From the NCBI GenBank assembly GCA_019411205.1, contig DXRF01000001.1, positions 33,304-58,758 of the forward strand: a stretch of DNA of 25,455 nt, in the 5' to 3' direction. Made by a program: the position numbers and the translations under genes. The number at the start of each line of letters is the position of its first letter. Positions within the stretch are counted from its first letter, which is position 1. Shown here piece after piece: positions 13,400 through 21,322 of this stretch. The stretch comes from Parabacteroides sp. (GTDB lineage Bacteria; Bacteroidota; Bacteroidia; Bacteroidales; Tannerellaceae). A model generated the notes under the pieces. It saw only the letters and a list, made by a program, of their open reading frames with translations. It did not search any database and was not told the DNA's origin.

Positions 13400-16222
13400 T
13401 TAATGTGCTTCCAGCCAGTTCACCCCTTCACCGCAGTCGGCGATTAAAGGAACTTGCAGTTGGATTGCATTTTCCATTTCATCCAACACGATTTGTTTCA
13501 CTTTTTCCATTTCATCTTTGTAGACGTTAAAGTTCAATTCATCGTGTACCTGCAGGATCATCTTGCTCTTCAGACCTTCGGTTTCGAAACGGTTGAAGAT
13601 GCGAACCATGGCAACCTTGATGATGTCGGCTGCACTGCCTTGGATCGGAGCGTTGATCGCATTTCGTTCGGCATATCCCCGCACGATTGCGTTATGGGAG
13701 TTGATATCCGGCAGGAAACGTTTACGCTTGTAGATCGTCTCTACATATCCTTTTTCTTTTGCCACCTCGATGCTTTCGTCCATGTAGGCACGGATGTCCG
13801 GATAGGTCTTGAAGTAACCTTCGATCAACTCTTTCGATTCTGCTCGGGGGATGCTCAACCGTTCGGCCAACCCGAATACAGAGATTCCGTAGATGATACC
13901 GAAATTAGCCGTTTTCGCTTTCCGGCGCATGTCGGAAGTGACTTCTTCGACCGGAATGCCATATATCTTGGCGGCTGTGGCAGCATGAATGTCGGCCCCG
14001 CTACGGAAGGCTTCTATCATATGGACATCCTGGCTGAGGTGCGCCATGATACGAAGTTCGATCTGCGAATAGTCGGCGGAGAAGAAAATACAGTTTTCGT
14101 TTTCGGCTGTAAAGGCTTTCCGGATCTCACGTCCCAATTCGTCGCGTACCGGAATGTTCTGCAGGTTCGGGTTGGTCGAACTGAGGCGGCCGGTCGAGGT
14201 GACTGCCTGGTTGTAGGATGTGTGTATCTTGCCGGTTTCCGGGTTGATCAGTTCGGGCAGTGCGTCGATATAGGTACTGAGCAGCTTTTTCAGCCCGCGA
14301 TATTCGAGCAGTTTTTCCACGACGGGATGTTTGGAACGCATTTTCTCCAATATTTCTTCACTTGTACTGTAGCTACCTGTCTTCGTCTTTTTCGCTTTCT
14401 CTTCTATCTTGAGGTGATCGAAAAGAACTTCGCCGACCTGACGGGCGGAATTGATATTGAATGTCATCCCAGCCAATTCGTAGATCTCTTTCTCCAACTT
14501 CTTGAGTGTGGTTGTCAGTTCTTCGGACGATTGTTTCAGGGCGACGGTATCAAGCGTCACTCCCGTATATTCCATTTCGGCTAATACATATATTAAAGGC
14601 ATCTCGATATCATAGAAAAGTGATTCGAGTCCTTCTTTTTCCAGGCAGGGGGCAAAATAGTTTTTCAGCTTGAGCGTGATGTCCGCATCTTCGGCTGCGT
14701 ATTCGGCTACCTGTGGAATGGGAACGTCGCGCATACAAAGTTGTTTTTTGCCTTTCGGACCGATCAGTTCCTCGATGTGTACCGTTTTATATTTAAGGTA
14801 CGTTTCGGCAAGGTAGTCCATGCCGTGACGTAATTCGGGATTCAGTAGATAATGGGCGATCATCGTGTCGAACAGAGGACCGGCTACCCGGATTCCATAT
14901 TTGCGGACGACAAGGATGTCGAATTTTATGTTTTGTCCGATCTTGAGCGATTTCGGATTTTGCAGGGCGGGGGAGAAAAGGGCAAGAACTTTGTCCGCTT
15001 CTTCACGGGCTGCCGGAACAGGGACGTACCAAGCCTCGTTTTCCTTTACGGCAAACGACATTCCGACCAATCCGGCCTTCAATGGATCTATACCATCTGT
15101 TTCTGTGTCAAAAGCAAAAAAATCCTGTTCGTTTAAAAACCGCCCTAATTCTATTCTTTTTTCCTCTGTGTCAACAAGATGATAAGTGTGAGGAGTGGAT
15201 TTTAAGTTCGCGAGAGTCGAATATTTGGGAACAGCCGTAGGTTCGGTCGCAAATTCTTCAAAGAGCGAGCCTTGAATCGGGCCTTCCGGAGCTACTTTTT
15301 TCCTTGTGCCGGTTTTTGCCGGTGCCGGTGCTGCTTTGGACTCCTTTTTGACTTTTTCCGGCTCTCCACTTATTTTGTTAATAAATGTTCTGAATTCTAA
15401 TTCAGTGTAAATCTCTACGAGACGCTCTTCGTTCATCTTTTCCCGGATGCATTTGGCGGCATCGAACTGGATCGGGACATCCGTCTTGATTGTTGCCAGA
15501 AACTTGGAGAAACGAATTTGTTCCCTGTTCTCCGTGACCTTCTTCTGAAGGGAGCCTTTCAGCTTGTCGGTATTTTCCAAAAGATTTTCGATCGTTCCGA
15601 ATTCAGTCAATAATTTCTGGGCGGTCTTTTCGCCGACACCCGGACATCCGGGAATATTATCGGAACTGTCGCCCATCAGTCCTAAAAGGTCGATCACCTG
15701 GTCGACGGATGTCAGGCCGTATTTGCCCAGCACTTCGGGTACGCCCATAATCTCGTAGTCACCGCCGAAGCGGGGGCGGTACATGAAGATATGTTCGGAT
15801 ACCAACTGGCCGTAGTCTTTGTCCGGTGTCATCATATACACATCGAAACCTTCTTTTTCGGCTTGCTTGGCAACCGTGCCGATGACATCGTCGGCTTCAT
15901 AGCGCGGAACTTCCAGTATCGGGATATTGTAAGCTTCTATGATATCTTTGATGAAAGGGACCGATTTGCGGATATCTTCCGGTGTCTCTTGCCGTTGAGC
16001 CTTGTATTGTTCGTAGGCTTCGTGTCGGAAAGTCGGGCCTTTCGGGTCGAAGGCTACTGCTATATGGGTCGGGTTTTCACGTTTCAGGACATCTTCCAGG
16101 CTGTTGATAAAACCAAAGATGGCCGAAGTGTTCATACCTTTGGAGTTGATACGCGGATTCTTGATAAAAGCGTAGTAAGACCGATAAATCAATGCATATG
16201 CATCTATGAGGAATAACTTCAT
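13400..16222 (-). CDS. polA: DNA polymerase I with 5' nuclease and 3'-5' exonuclease
   Basis: The enzyme fills gaps, removes RNA primers and serves excision repair. With the ATG at 16222 it has 940 residues and starts MKLFLIDAYALIYRSYYAF. A GTG four codons upstream is open, but the ATG follows an AAAAGAG ribosome-site-like stretch and fits the family start. The 5' nuclease (about 1-290) shows YEADDVIG and LLGLMGDSSDNIPGCPGVGEKTA. The proofreading domain keeps all three motifs: FDTETDG, IGQNIKFD and YAAEDAD. The polymerase domain has motif A (ADYSQIELRIMAH), motif B (RRKAKTANFGIIYG) and motif C (VHDE, about 892-895). An Ala/Lys/Pro-rich linker lies near 295-320. It is divergent from the polyprenyl synthase gene. 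Confidence 0.98.
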   Translation of the reverse strand: MKLFLIDAYALIYRSYYAFIKNPRINSKGMNTSAIFGFINSLEDVLKRENPTHIAVAFDPKGPTFRHEAYEQYKAQRQETPEDIRKSVPFIKDIIEAYNIPILEVPRYEADDVIGTVAKQAEKEGFDVYMMTPDKDYGQLVSEHIFMYRPRFGGDYEIMGVPEVLGKYGLTSVDQVIDLLGLMGDSSDNIPGCPGVGEKTAQKLLTEFGTIENLLENTDKLKGSLQKKVTENREQIRFSKFLATIKTDVPIQFDAAKCIREKMNEERLVEIYTELEFRTFINKISGEPEKVKKESKAAPAPAKTGTRKKVAPEGPIQGSLFEEFATEPTAVPKYSTLANLKSTPHTYHLVDTEEKRIELGRFLNEQDFFAFDTETDGIDPLKAGLVGMSFAVKENEAWYVPVPAAREEADKVLALFSPALQNPKSLKIGQNIKFDILVVRKYGIRVAGPLFDTMIAHYLLNPELRHGMDYLAETYLKYKTVHIEELIGPKGKKQLCMRDVPIPQVAEYAAEDADITLKLKNYFAPCLEKEGLESLFYDIEMPLIYVLAEMEYTGVTLDTVALKQSSEELTTTLKKLEKEIYELAGMTFNINSARQVGEVLFDHLKIEEKAKKTKTGSYSTSEEILEKMRSKHPVVEKLLEYRGLKKLLSTYIDALPELINPETGKIHTSYNQAVTSTGRLSSTNPNLQNIPVRDELGREIRKAFTAENENCIFFSADYSQIELRIMAHLSQDVHMIEAFRSGADIHAATAAKIYGIPVEEVTSDMRRKAKTANFGIIYGISVFGLAERLSIPRAESKELIEGYFKTYPDIRAYMDESIEVAKEKGYVETIYKRKRFLPDINSHNAIVRGYAERNAINAPIQGSAADIIKVAMVRIFNRFETEGLKSKMILQVHDELNFNVYKDEMEKVKQIVLDEMENAIQLQVPLIADCGEGVNWLEAH

Positions 16223-16295
16223 CTCTTTTAACACGTTTTAGTGTGACAATTGTCGGTAAATGTACGAAAAAACTCGCTTACTCGATACTTTTTGT

Positions 16296-16303
16296 TACTT
16301 TTG
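16296..16303 (+). promoter_or_regulatory. -7 promoter element of the polyprenyl synthase gene
   Basis: TACTTTTG is a full match to TAnnTTTG. Transcription would start near 16309, which rules out the upstream in-frame start at 16250 and supports the ATG at 16322 with a very short leader. Confidence 0.6.
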
Positions 16304-16321
16304 CGCATCTTAGGATCGATT

Positions 16322-17296
16322 ATGAAGGATAGAAGTAAAATAGAACAACCGGTTGCCGTAGAGTTTAAACGTTTTAATGATGAGTTTGCTGCTTCGCTGC
16401 GAAGCGAAACGAATCGTTTGCAATCGGCTATTGACCAGATACTGAATGCGAGCGGAAAACACGTCCGTCCCTTATTGGTACTTTTAGCAGCTAAAGCATG
16501 TGGGCAGGTAACGGAGAATACGATTAATTCGGCTGTTTTGCTGGAATTGCTTCATACTGCTACGCTTATCCATGATGATGTGATCGACGAGACAAAACAG
16601 CGTCGTGGCGTTCCTTCCCTGAATGCCATATTCGACAACCGTATTTCGGTTCTGGTGGGCGATTATGTCCTTTCCACCGCGTTGATCCGTTCTATCCAGA
16701 CAGGCAATCTGCAAATTATAGGTATTGTTTCCAACCTGGGTCGCGATCTTTCGGAAGGGGAGATCAAACAGTTGGAAACGGCCGAAGAAAGCATTATCGA
16801 CGAATCCTGCTATATGCAGGTGATACGGAAAAAGACAGCCATGTTGCTTTCCGCTTGTGCCGAAATCGGTTCCATCTCTGCCGGAGCATCCGGTGAAATG
16901 GTGGAAAAATATCGTGAATTCGGCGAGTACTTAGGTTACTGTTTCCAGATCAAAGATGACATCTTCGACTACTTCAAAGAAACGAATATCGGAAAACCTA
17001 CCGGCAACGATATCCGGGAGGGAAAGGTTACGCTCCCCTTGCTGCACGCATTGCAGACGGGTAGGAAAGAAGAGGTAGACCATTGTCTTCGTATCATAAA
17101 AGAAAAAGACTTTACCTCAGAGAATATAGACTTACTGATTGATTTTGCGAAGGCGAACGGAGGGATCGAATATGCCGAACAGCGTATGCAGGAATATCGT
17201 GATAAAGCTGTCGAGGTTTTGATGACGCTTCCTGAATCGGACGCACGTGAAGGATTGCTGCTGCTTGCCGATTACATCGTAGAGCGCCGTAAATAA
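16322..17296 (+). CDS. ispB: Long-chain polyprenyl diphosphate synthase (IspB/octaprenyl-type)
   Basis: The 324-residue trans-prenyltransferase adds isopentenyl units to make the polyprenyl side chain of quinones (menaquinone in this group, by inference). Both aspartate-rich Mg-diphosphate motifs are intact: LIHDDVID with D85, D86 and D89, and QIKDDIFD with D212, D213 and D216. GKHVRPLL (45-52) is the conserved IPP-binding segment. The frame is open 24 codons further up to 16250, but a promoter element lies in that stretch and the family starts near MKDRSKIEQPVAVEF. Product chain length cannot be read reliably, so the symbol ispB is a family-level assignment. A hairpin with six T follows. Confidence 0.9.
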   Translation: MKDRSKIEQPVAVEFKRFNDEFAASLRSETNRLQSAIDQILNASGKHVRPLLVLLAAKACGQVTENTINSAVLLELLHTATLIHDDVIDETKQRRGVPSLNAIFDNRISVLVGDYVLSTALIRSIQTGNLQIIGIVSNLGRDLSEGEIKQLETAEESIIDESCYMQVIRKKTAMLLSACAEIGSISAGASGEMVEKYREFGEYLGYCFQIKDDIFDYFKETNIGKPTGNDIREGKVTLPLLHALQTGRKEEVDHCLRIIKEKDFTSENIDLLIDFAKANGGIEYAEQRMQEYRDKAVEVLMTLPESDAREGLLLLADYIVERRK

Positions 17297-17328
17297 GTTT
17301 TCGGTTTCTCGCGATTTATCTGTCACTC

Positions 17329-17432
17329 TATCACTCTTTTTCTTGCATCTTTTGTATATCAACATGTCTTGAGTGTGATAGATGCTTTTTTATCTATCAC
17401 TGCAGTATCACTCTCTATCACGATATTATCAC
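17329..17432. repeat. TATCAC series, the last four copies phased at 10-11 bp
   Basis: TATCAC occurs at 17329, 17395, 17406, 17416 and 17427, plus one inverted copy (GTGATA) at 17375 and a near-copy TGTCAC at 17321. Spacings of the last four are 11, 10 and 11 bases, one helical turn each. The commonest extension is CTATCACTC. Confidence 0.55.
17345..17391 (+). terminator. Probable terminator of the polyprenyl synthase gene
   Basis: GCATCT (17345-17350) pairs with AGATGC (17380-17385), and inside it TATCA (17357-17361) pairs with TGATA (17376-17380 region), with an internal bulge. Six T follow at 17386-17391. Confidence 0.5.
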
Positions 17433-17540
17433 AAAGACTTGGTCTGATAAGACAATGAGAGAAAATCTCCCGCATAGTACTTGGAGAAACTTCCGGAAGA
17501 TATAGGGAAAGATGAATAAACTGCTTATATAAACACGACG

Positions 17541-17575
17541 ACACCCGGATGTAGGCGATCCCTGCATCCGGGTGT
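17541..17575. terminator. Strong hairpin near the end of the deoC operon
   Basis: ACACCCGGATGTAGG (17541-17555) pairs with CCTGCATCCGGGTGT (17561-17575), 15 pairs with one G-T and a 5-base loop. T-runs on both sides are short, so two-way termination is only possible, not shown. It overlaps the first two units of the 23-bp repeat array. Confidence 0.45.
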
Positions 17576-17636
17576 TCGTTTAGGGTAGATCCGGGTGTAG
17601 CGGGAGGGAACATCCGGATGTAGCCGATTTTATGTC
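17545..17636. repeat. Four tandem 23-bp repeats beginning CCGGrTGT
   Basis: CCGG recurs at 17545, 17568, 17591 and 17614, an exact 23-base period. Units start CCGGATGTAGGCGAT, CCGGGTGTTCG, CCGGGTGTAGCGG and CCGGATGTAGCCGAT, and the first three end in (C/G)AT or similar, so ATCCGG spans the joints. Units one and four share 14 of their first 15 bases. This is a degenerate minisatellite-like array, not a CRISPR. Confidence 0.65.
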
Positions 17637-17693
17637 GTTATCTTTGGAAGAAAAGACTATGGGTTTGTGAGAAATATCCCGTTGCTTTTCTTC

Positions 17694-18629
17694 TTATTTT
17701 CCCAGACGTTGTTCGATGTCTTCCACCAAGCTGCTGGCTCCTATGCGGAACAAGTCTTTATTCAACCAATCGTTTCCTAATACTTCCTTGACGATAGTAT
17801 AGTAGCGAACGGCCTCTTCTGCCGTGCGGACACCGCCTGATACCTTAATACCGACACGCTTTCCCGTGATGGAATGGTACTTTTTCAGGACTTGGCACAT
17901 CGTGTAAACGGCTTCCGGAGTGGCCCCCGGATAGCCTTTCCCGGTCGATGTCTTGATGAAATCAGCACCGGAATAGACCGCGAGGACAGCCGCTTTCTGA
18001 ATGCTTTCGGGCGTCTGGAGAGCACCTGTCTCGAGGATGACCTTCAGTTTGGCATCACGGCAGCTTTCTTTGATCTCCTGGATTTCTTCGCTAAGTTCGT
18101 CATAATTTTCTTCCAGGAAATAGCCTAAGTTCATGACAACATCGATTTCATCGGCTCCCTGCATGACGGCCATCGCCGTCTCGGCAATCTTTATTTCCAT
18201 GAAGGTCTGCGAGGAGGGGAAACCGCCTGCTACGGATGCAATCTTTACCTCCTGTGCGGAGAGGGCCTCTTTTACCGTCTCCACAAACAGGGGATAGGTG
18301 CAGATGGCAGCCACGTTGGGTACGTCGGGACGGGTTCCTTCGAAATCGTTCACTTTGTCGACCAGCTTCCAGATGCTCTCTTTCGTGTCGATACTGGTGA
18401 GGGAAGTTAGGTCGATGAAACCGTGAATCTGCTTCAAAACGTCGGGAGTGAAGTTGTCGTTCCCATGTTTTCCGAGCAATGTCTTTACTCGCCCGGCCAC
18501 TTCTTCCGTTGTGCCGGCCGTCTCGAATTTGGCAAATGCCTGCTGATATTTATTGGTGTGGAGATGTTCGGTGTCTTCATCGTGGTGATGATGTCCGCAT
18601 CCACATTCGTGATCGTGTTCGTGTACCAT
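17694..18629 (-). CDS. deoC: Deoxyribose-phosphate aldolase with a His-rich N-terminal extension
   Basis: This class I aldolase splits 2-deoxyribose 5-phosphate into glyceraldehyde 3-phosphate and acetaldehyde in deoxynucleoside breakdown. The catalytic set is present: Asp163 (EIDVVMNLG), Schiff-base Lys226 (FIKTSTG) and Lys262 (GIKVSGGVR). At 311 residues it is longer than the usual 220-260. The surplus is N-terminal: the first 24 residues hold nine His, two Cys and seven Asp/Glu (including HHHHDED), followed by a linker, a likely metal-binding tail. No internal Met lies between this tail and the conserved core start, so the tail is probably made. It is last in the uvrC-dtd-mazG-like-deoC operon, with four bases separating it from the preceding gene. 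Confidence 0.93.
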   Translation of the reverse strand: MVHEHDHECGCGHHHHDEDTEHLHTNKYQQAFAKFETAGTTEEVAGRVKTLLGKHGNDNFTPDVLKQIHGFIDLTSLTSIDTKESIWKLVDKVNDFEGTRPDVPNVAAICTYPLFVETVKEALSAQEVKIASVAGGFPSSQTFMEIKIAETAMAVMQGADEIDVVMNLGYFLEENYDELSEEIQEIKESCRDAKLKVILETGALQTPESIQKAAVLAVYSGADFIKTSTGKGYPGATPEAVYTMCQVLKKYHSITGKRVGIKVSGGVRTAEEAVRYYTIVKEVLGNDWLNKDLFRIGASSLVEDIEQRLGK

Positions 18630-18633
18630 AATC

Positions 18634-18966
18634 TTATAGCTTTTTATTGTTTATATGTCGTTCTTTATCCCGGTCCGTTTTCTTTTGCAGATTCTTTTCA
18701 AAAGCAGCCGTCAGGTCAACGCCTGTCTGGTTGGCAAGGCAGAGCAATACCCATAGGACATCGGCCATTTCATCGCCTAAGTCGCGGTGTTTGTCGCTCT
18801 CCTTGAAAGACTGTTCGCCGTATGTGCGGGCCATGATGCGGGCCAGTTCGCCGACTTCTTCGGTCAGGATGGTCATATTCGTCAGTTCGTTGAAGTAGCG
18901 GACGCCATACGTTTTGATCCAGTTGTCCACCTGCTCCTGTGCCTGTTTGAGTGTAATTTCTGCCAT
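18634..18966 (-). CDS. MazG-like nucleotide pyrophosphohydrolase
   Basis: The 110-residue product belongs to the all-alpha NTP pyrophosphohydrolase (MazG/dCTPase-like) superfamily, which hydrolyses (d)NTPs to monophosphates. The metal-binding signature is present: EEVGE with E36, E37 and E40, then E66-x-x-D69 in GDEMADVLWVLLCLANQTG. The C-terminus is a charged Lys/Arg tail. The frame is open up to 19101, but that part runs backwards over the dtd gene in another frame; the ATG at 18966 gives a normal family start (MAEITLKQAQEQVDNW). It lies 8 bases after dtd and 4 before deoC, within a tightly packed operon. Its substrate is not known; context suggests nucleotide-pool cleaning. Confidence 0.88.
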   Translation of the reverse strand: MAEITLKQAQEQVDNWIKTYGVRYFNELTNMTILTEEVGELARIMARTYGEQSFKESDKHRDLGDEMADVLWVLLCLANQTGVDLTAAFEKNLQKKTDRDKERHINNKKL

Positions 18967-18974
18967 AATCCTTA

Positions 18975-19427
18975 TTATTCTTTGTTCTGTGAATCGATCC
19001 AGATCGTGACAGGACCGTCGTTCAGCAGTTCCACTTTCATGTCGGCGCCGAACGTTCCGGTCTGCACTTCCTTTCCGATCTGCAAGCCCATCTCGGCGCA
19101 AAAAGCCTCGTACATCGGAATGGCTATGTCCGGTTTGGAGGCATGGATATAGGAAGGGCGGTTTCCCTTCTTTGTGGAGGCGTGCAAGGTAAACTGGCTA
19201 ACCACCATCACTTCTCCTTCCGTTTCGACGACAGAACGGTTCATAACGCCGTTTTCATCGTCAAAGATGCGCAGGTTGGCAATCTTCTTGCACAACCATT
19301 CGATGTCTTCCTGTGTGTCGCGGTCTTCAATACCGACCAGTACGAGCAGGCCTTTCCCGATTTTGGACTTCAGCTGTCCGTCTATGGTCACGGAGGCATG
19401 TTGTACCCGTTGTATCAATGTTCTCAT
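18975..19427 (-). CDS. dtd: D-aminoacyl-tRNA deacylase
   Basis: The enzyme frees D-amino acids (and glycine mischarged on tRNA-Ala) from tRNA, a proofreading step in the cytosol. At 150 residues it is the standard length. Both active-site signatures are present: SQFTLHA (77-83) and the cross-subunit Gly-cisPro motif in NDGPVT (136-141). KKGNRPSY (86-93) and FGADMKVELLNDGPVTIWIDS near the C-terminus are typical. It sits 4 bases after uvrC and 8 before the MazG-like gene, so expression is coupled to both. Confidence 0.96.
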   Translation of the reverse strand: MRTLIQRVQHASVTIDGQLKSKIGKGLLVLVGIEDRDTQEDIEWLCKKIANLRIFDDENGVMNRSVVETEGEVMVVSQFTLHASTKKGNRPSYIHASKPDIAIPMYEAFCAEMGLQIGKEVQTGTFGADMKVELLNDGPVTIWIDSQNKE

Positions 19428-19431
19428 ATCT

Positions 19432-21237
19432 TTATTTTAAACCATTTAATAATGCTTTTGTTTTGGCTTCTCCGATCACCTCTTTCAGCTCGTCGAAGCT
19501 GGCTTCGCGTATTCGCTTTACGCTCTTAAAATGACGTAAAAGTAATACTTTTGTTTTTTCTCCGATCCCTTTTATCGTATCCAATTCGGATTTAGTCTGG
19601 CTTTTACTGCGCTTATCCTTATGGAAAGTGATGGCGAAACGATGCACCTCGTCCTGTATTTGCGTGAAGAATTTGAACATGAAACTTTGTATCGGCATGC
19701 CGATCGTTTCGGGAGGGAAGCCGAACAGGAGTTCCGAAGTCCGGTGTTTCCCGTCTTTTGCCAGTCCGGCTATCGGAATGTCCAAGTGCAGTTCGTCCTG
19801 GATCACTTCGCGCACAACTTCCATTTGCCCCTTTCCACCGTCGGTGATGATCAGGTCGGGCAGGGGAGTCTCTTCGGCTATGGCACGCTGGTAGCGGCGG
19901 CGTACGACCTCTTTCATTGAGGCGTAATCGTCCGGGCCGACAACTGTTTTGATGTTGTATTTCCGGTAATCTTTTTTCGATGGTTTCGCCATTTTGAAGA
20001 CGACACATGCAGCCACCGCGTCGCTTCCCTGTATATTGGAATTGTCGAAACACTCGATATGGGCCGGCAGTTTGGGGAGATGAAGCGTCTCCTGTATCTC
20101 TTTTAAAAGACGTGTGCTGCGTTGCTCCGGGTTCAACTTCTCTGCCTGTTTCAGCTTGTCGACCTTATACTGCTTCACGTTCATCTCCGATAATTCCACC
20201 AGCTTCTTTTTATCTCCGCGCTGCGGAACGGTGATAGAAACGTTTTCCAGCTCTATATCCAGTGGAAAAGGAACGATGATTTCGCGTGCGGTGCTTTTAA
20301 AGCGGTTGCGCATTTCGATGATCCCTAAGCTGAGCAAGTCCTCTTTCGACTCGTCCAGGCGCTTTTTGTATTCGAACGTATAGGCTTGCACAATCGCCCC
20401 GTTGCCGATATGCAGGTAATTGATGTAGGCGGAATTCTCGTTTTCGGCCAGCGAGAATACATCTATATTGTGGAGCATCGGGGTGACCACTGTCGATTTG
20501 GAACGGTAGTTCTCGATGACTTCATACTTTTCTTTGATCTTCTGTGCTTCCTCGAACCGCAATTCTCCCGCCAGTTTCTGCATCTCTTCATACAGATGTT
20601 TGCTTATCTGCGAGATATTCCCGTGCAGGATTTCCTTTATTTCGGAAATATTTTGCTGGTATTCCTCCAATGTCTGCAATCCTTCACAGGGCCCTTTGCA
20701 TCGTTTGATATGGTATTCGAGGCAAACTTTGTATCGCCCTTCTGCGATGGATTCGGGTGTAAGAGGATATTTGCAGGTGCGTAGCGGATACAGTTCTTTC
20801 AGCATTTGCAGCATGACCTTTGCCGTATAGATGGAAGGGTAGGGACCGTAATAGCGCGAACCGTCCCGTACGATATTCCGGGTTTGAAATATGCGCGGGA
20901 AATATTCGTTCTTGACAACGATGGACGGATAGGTCTTGTCGTCTTTCAGCAGCACGTTGTATCGAGGACGATATTGCTTGATCAGGTTATTCTCCAGAAG
21001 AAGCGCATCCTCTTCCGTGTCGACAACGAAGTATTTGATGTCCCGTATCTGTTTAACCAGAACACGTGTTTTATTGCTGTCGTGTTCTTTGTTGAAATAG
21101 GAGGAGACACGGCGCTTCAGGTTCTTCGCTTTGCCCACATAGATGATCGTTCCCTTCTCGTCAAAGTATTGGTAGCAGCCAGGCGATTCCGGTATGACGG
21201 AAAGGATTGTTTTTATATGTTCCTCGGTTGCGCTCAT
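19432..21237 (-). CDS. uvrC: Excinuclease ABC subunit C
   Basis: This nucleotide-excision-repair endonuclease makes the two incisions around a lesion when bound by UvrB. At 601 residues it is full length. The N-terminal GIY-YIG nuclease appears as GCYQYFDEKGTIIYVGKAKN (20-39) with KRRVSSYF. A UVR motif for UvrB contact lies at about 215-245 (LAGELRFEEAQKIKEKY). The RNase H-like second nuclease shows IECFDNSNIQGSDAVAACVV and DLIITDGGKGQ. The end carries helix-hairpin-helix motifs (LDTIKGIGEKTKVLLLRHF). It is the first gene of the uvrC-dtd-mazG-like-deoC cluster. No -7 element is seen in the 85 bases to mnmG, so it may be read from the mnmG promoter across the parS site. Confidence 0.97.
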   Translation of the reverse strand: MSATEEHIKTILSVIPESPGCYQYFDEKGTIIYVGKAKNLKRRVSSYFNKEHDSNKTRVLVKQIRDIKYFVVDTEEDALLLENNLIKQYRPRYNVLLKDDKTYPSIVVKNEYFPRIFQTRNIVRDGSRYYGPYPSIYTAKVMLQMLKELYPLRTCKYPLTPESIAEGRYKVCLEYHIKRCKGPCEGLQTLEEYQQNISEIKEILHGNISQISKHLYEEMQKLAGELRFEEAQKIKEKYEVIENYRSKSTVVTPMLHNIDVFSLAENENSAYINYLHIGNGAIVQAYTFEYKKRLDESKEDLLSLGIIEMRNRFKSTAREIIVPFPLDIELENVSITVPQRGDKKKLVELSEMNVKQYKVDKLKQAEKLNPEQRSTRLLKEIQETLHLPKLPAHIECFDNSNIQGSDAVAACVVFKMAKPSKKDYRKYNIKTVVGPDDYASMKEVVRRRYQRAIAEETPLPDLIITDGGKGQMEVVREVIQDELHLDIPIAGLAKDGKHRTSELLFGFPPETIGMPIQSFMFKFFTQIQDEVHRFAITFHKDKRSKSQTKSELDTIKGIGEKTKVLLLRHFKSVKRIREASFDELKEVIGEAKTKALLNGLK

Positions 21238-21298
21238 TGCTTTTTGCTTATGTTTCTGTCCTATTTTCAGTCTTTTACACTATTGTTGTTAAAGTAAA

Positions 21299-21314
21299 TG
21301 TTTCACGTGGAACA
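21299..21314. promoter_or_regulatory. parS centromere site (ParB/Spo0J binding)
   Basis: On the minus strand the 16 bases read TGTTCCACGTGAAACA, an exact match to the parS consensus TGTTNCACGTGAAACA that ParB binds in chromosome segregation. It lies 8 bases beyond the mnmG stop. parS sites cluster near replication origins in most bacteria, and mnmG (gidA) is often origin-proximal. Confidence 0.88.
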
Positions 21315-21322
21315 TTCCGTGT

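Larger units (their letters stand above)
17297..17693. other. Intergenic region with two repeat arrays between convergent genes
   Basis: This 397-base gap holds a terminator (17345-17391), a phased series of TATCAC (17329-17432) and four 23-bp tandem repeats (17545-17636). No credible gene is present; the minus-strand open frame at 17359-17613 crosses both arrays. Confidence 0.6.

Noticed and set aside
17359..17613. 84-codon minus-strand frame between the polyprenyl synthase gene and deoC
   Set aside because: It crosses both the TATCAC series and the 23-bp repeats, and its translation looks like noncoding DNA.
17545..17636. CRISPR array
   Set aside because: The repeats are 23 bases end to end with no spacers, the units have diverged and there are no cas genes.
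18967..19101. 45-codon N-terminal extension of the MazG-like protein
   Set aside because: The extension overlaps dtd in a different frame and is Arg-rich shadow sequence; the family begins at the ATG at 18966.
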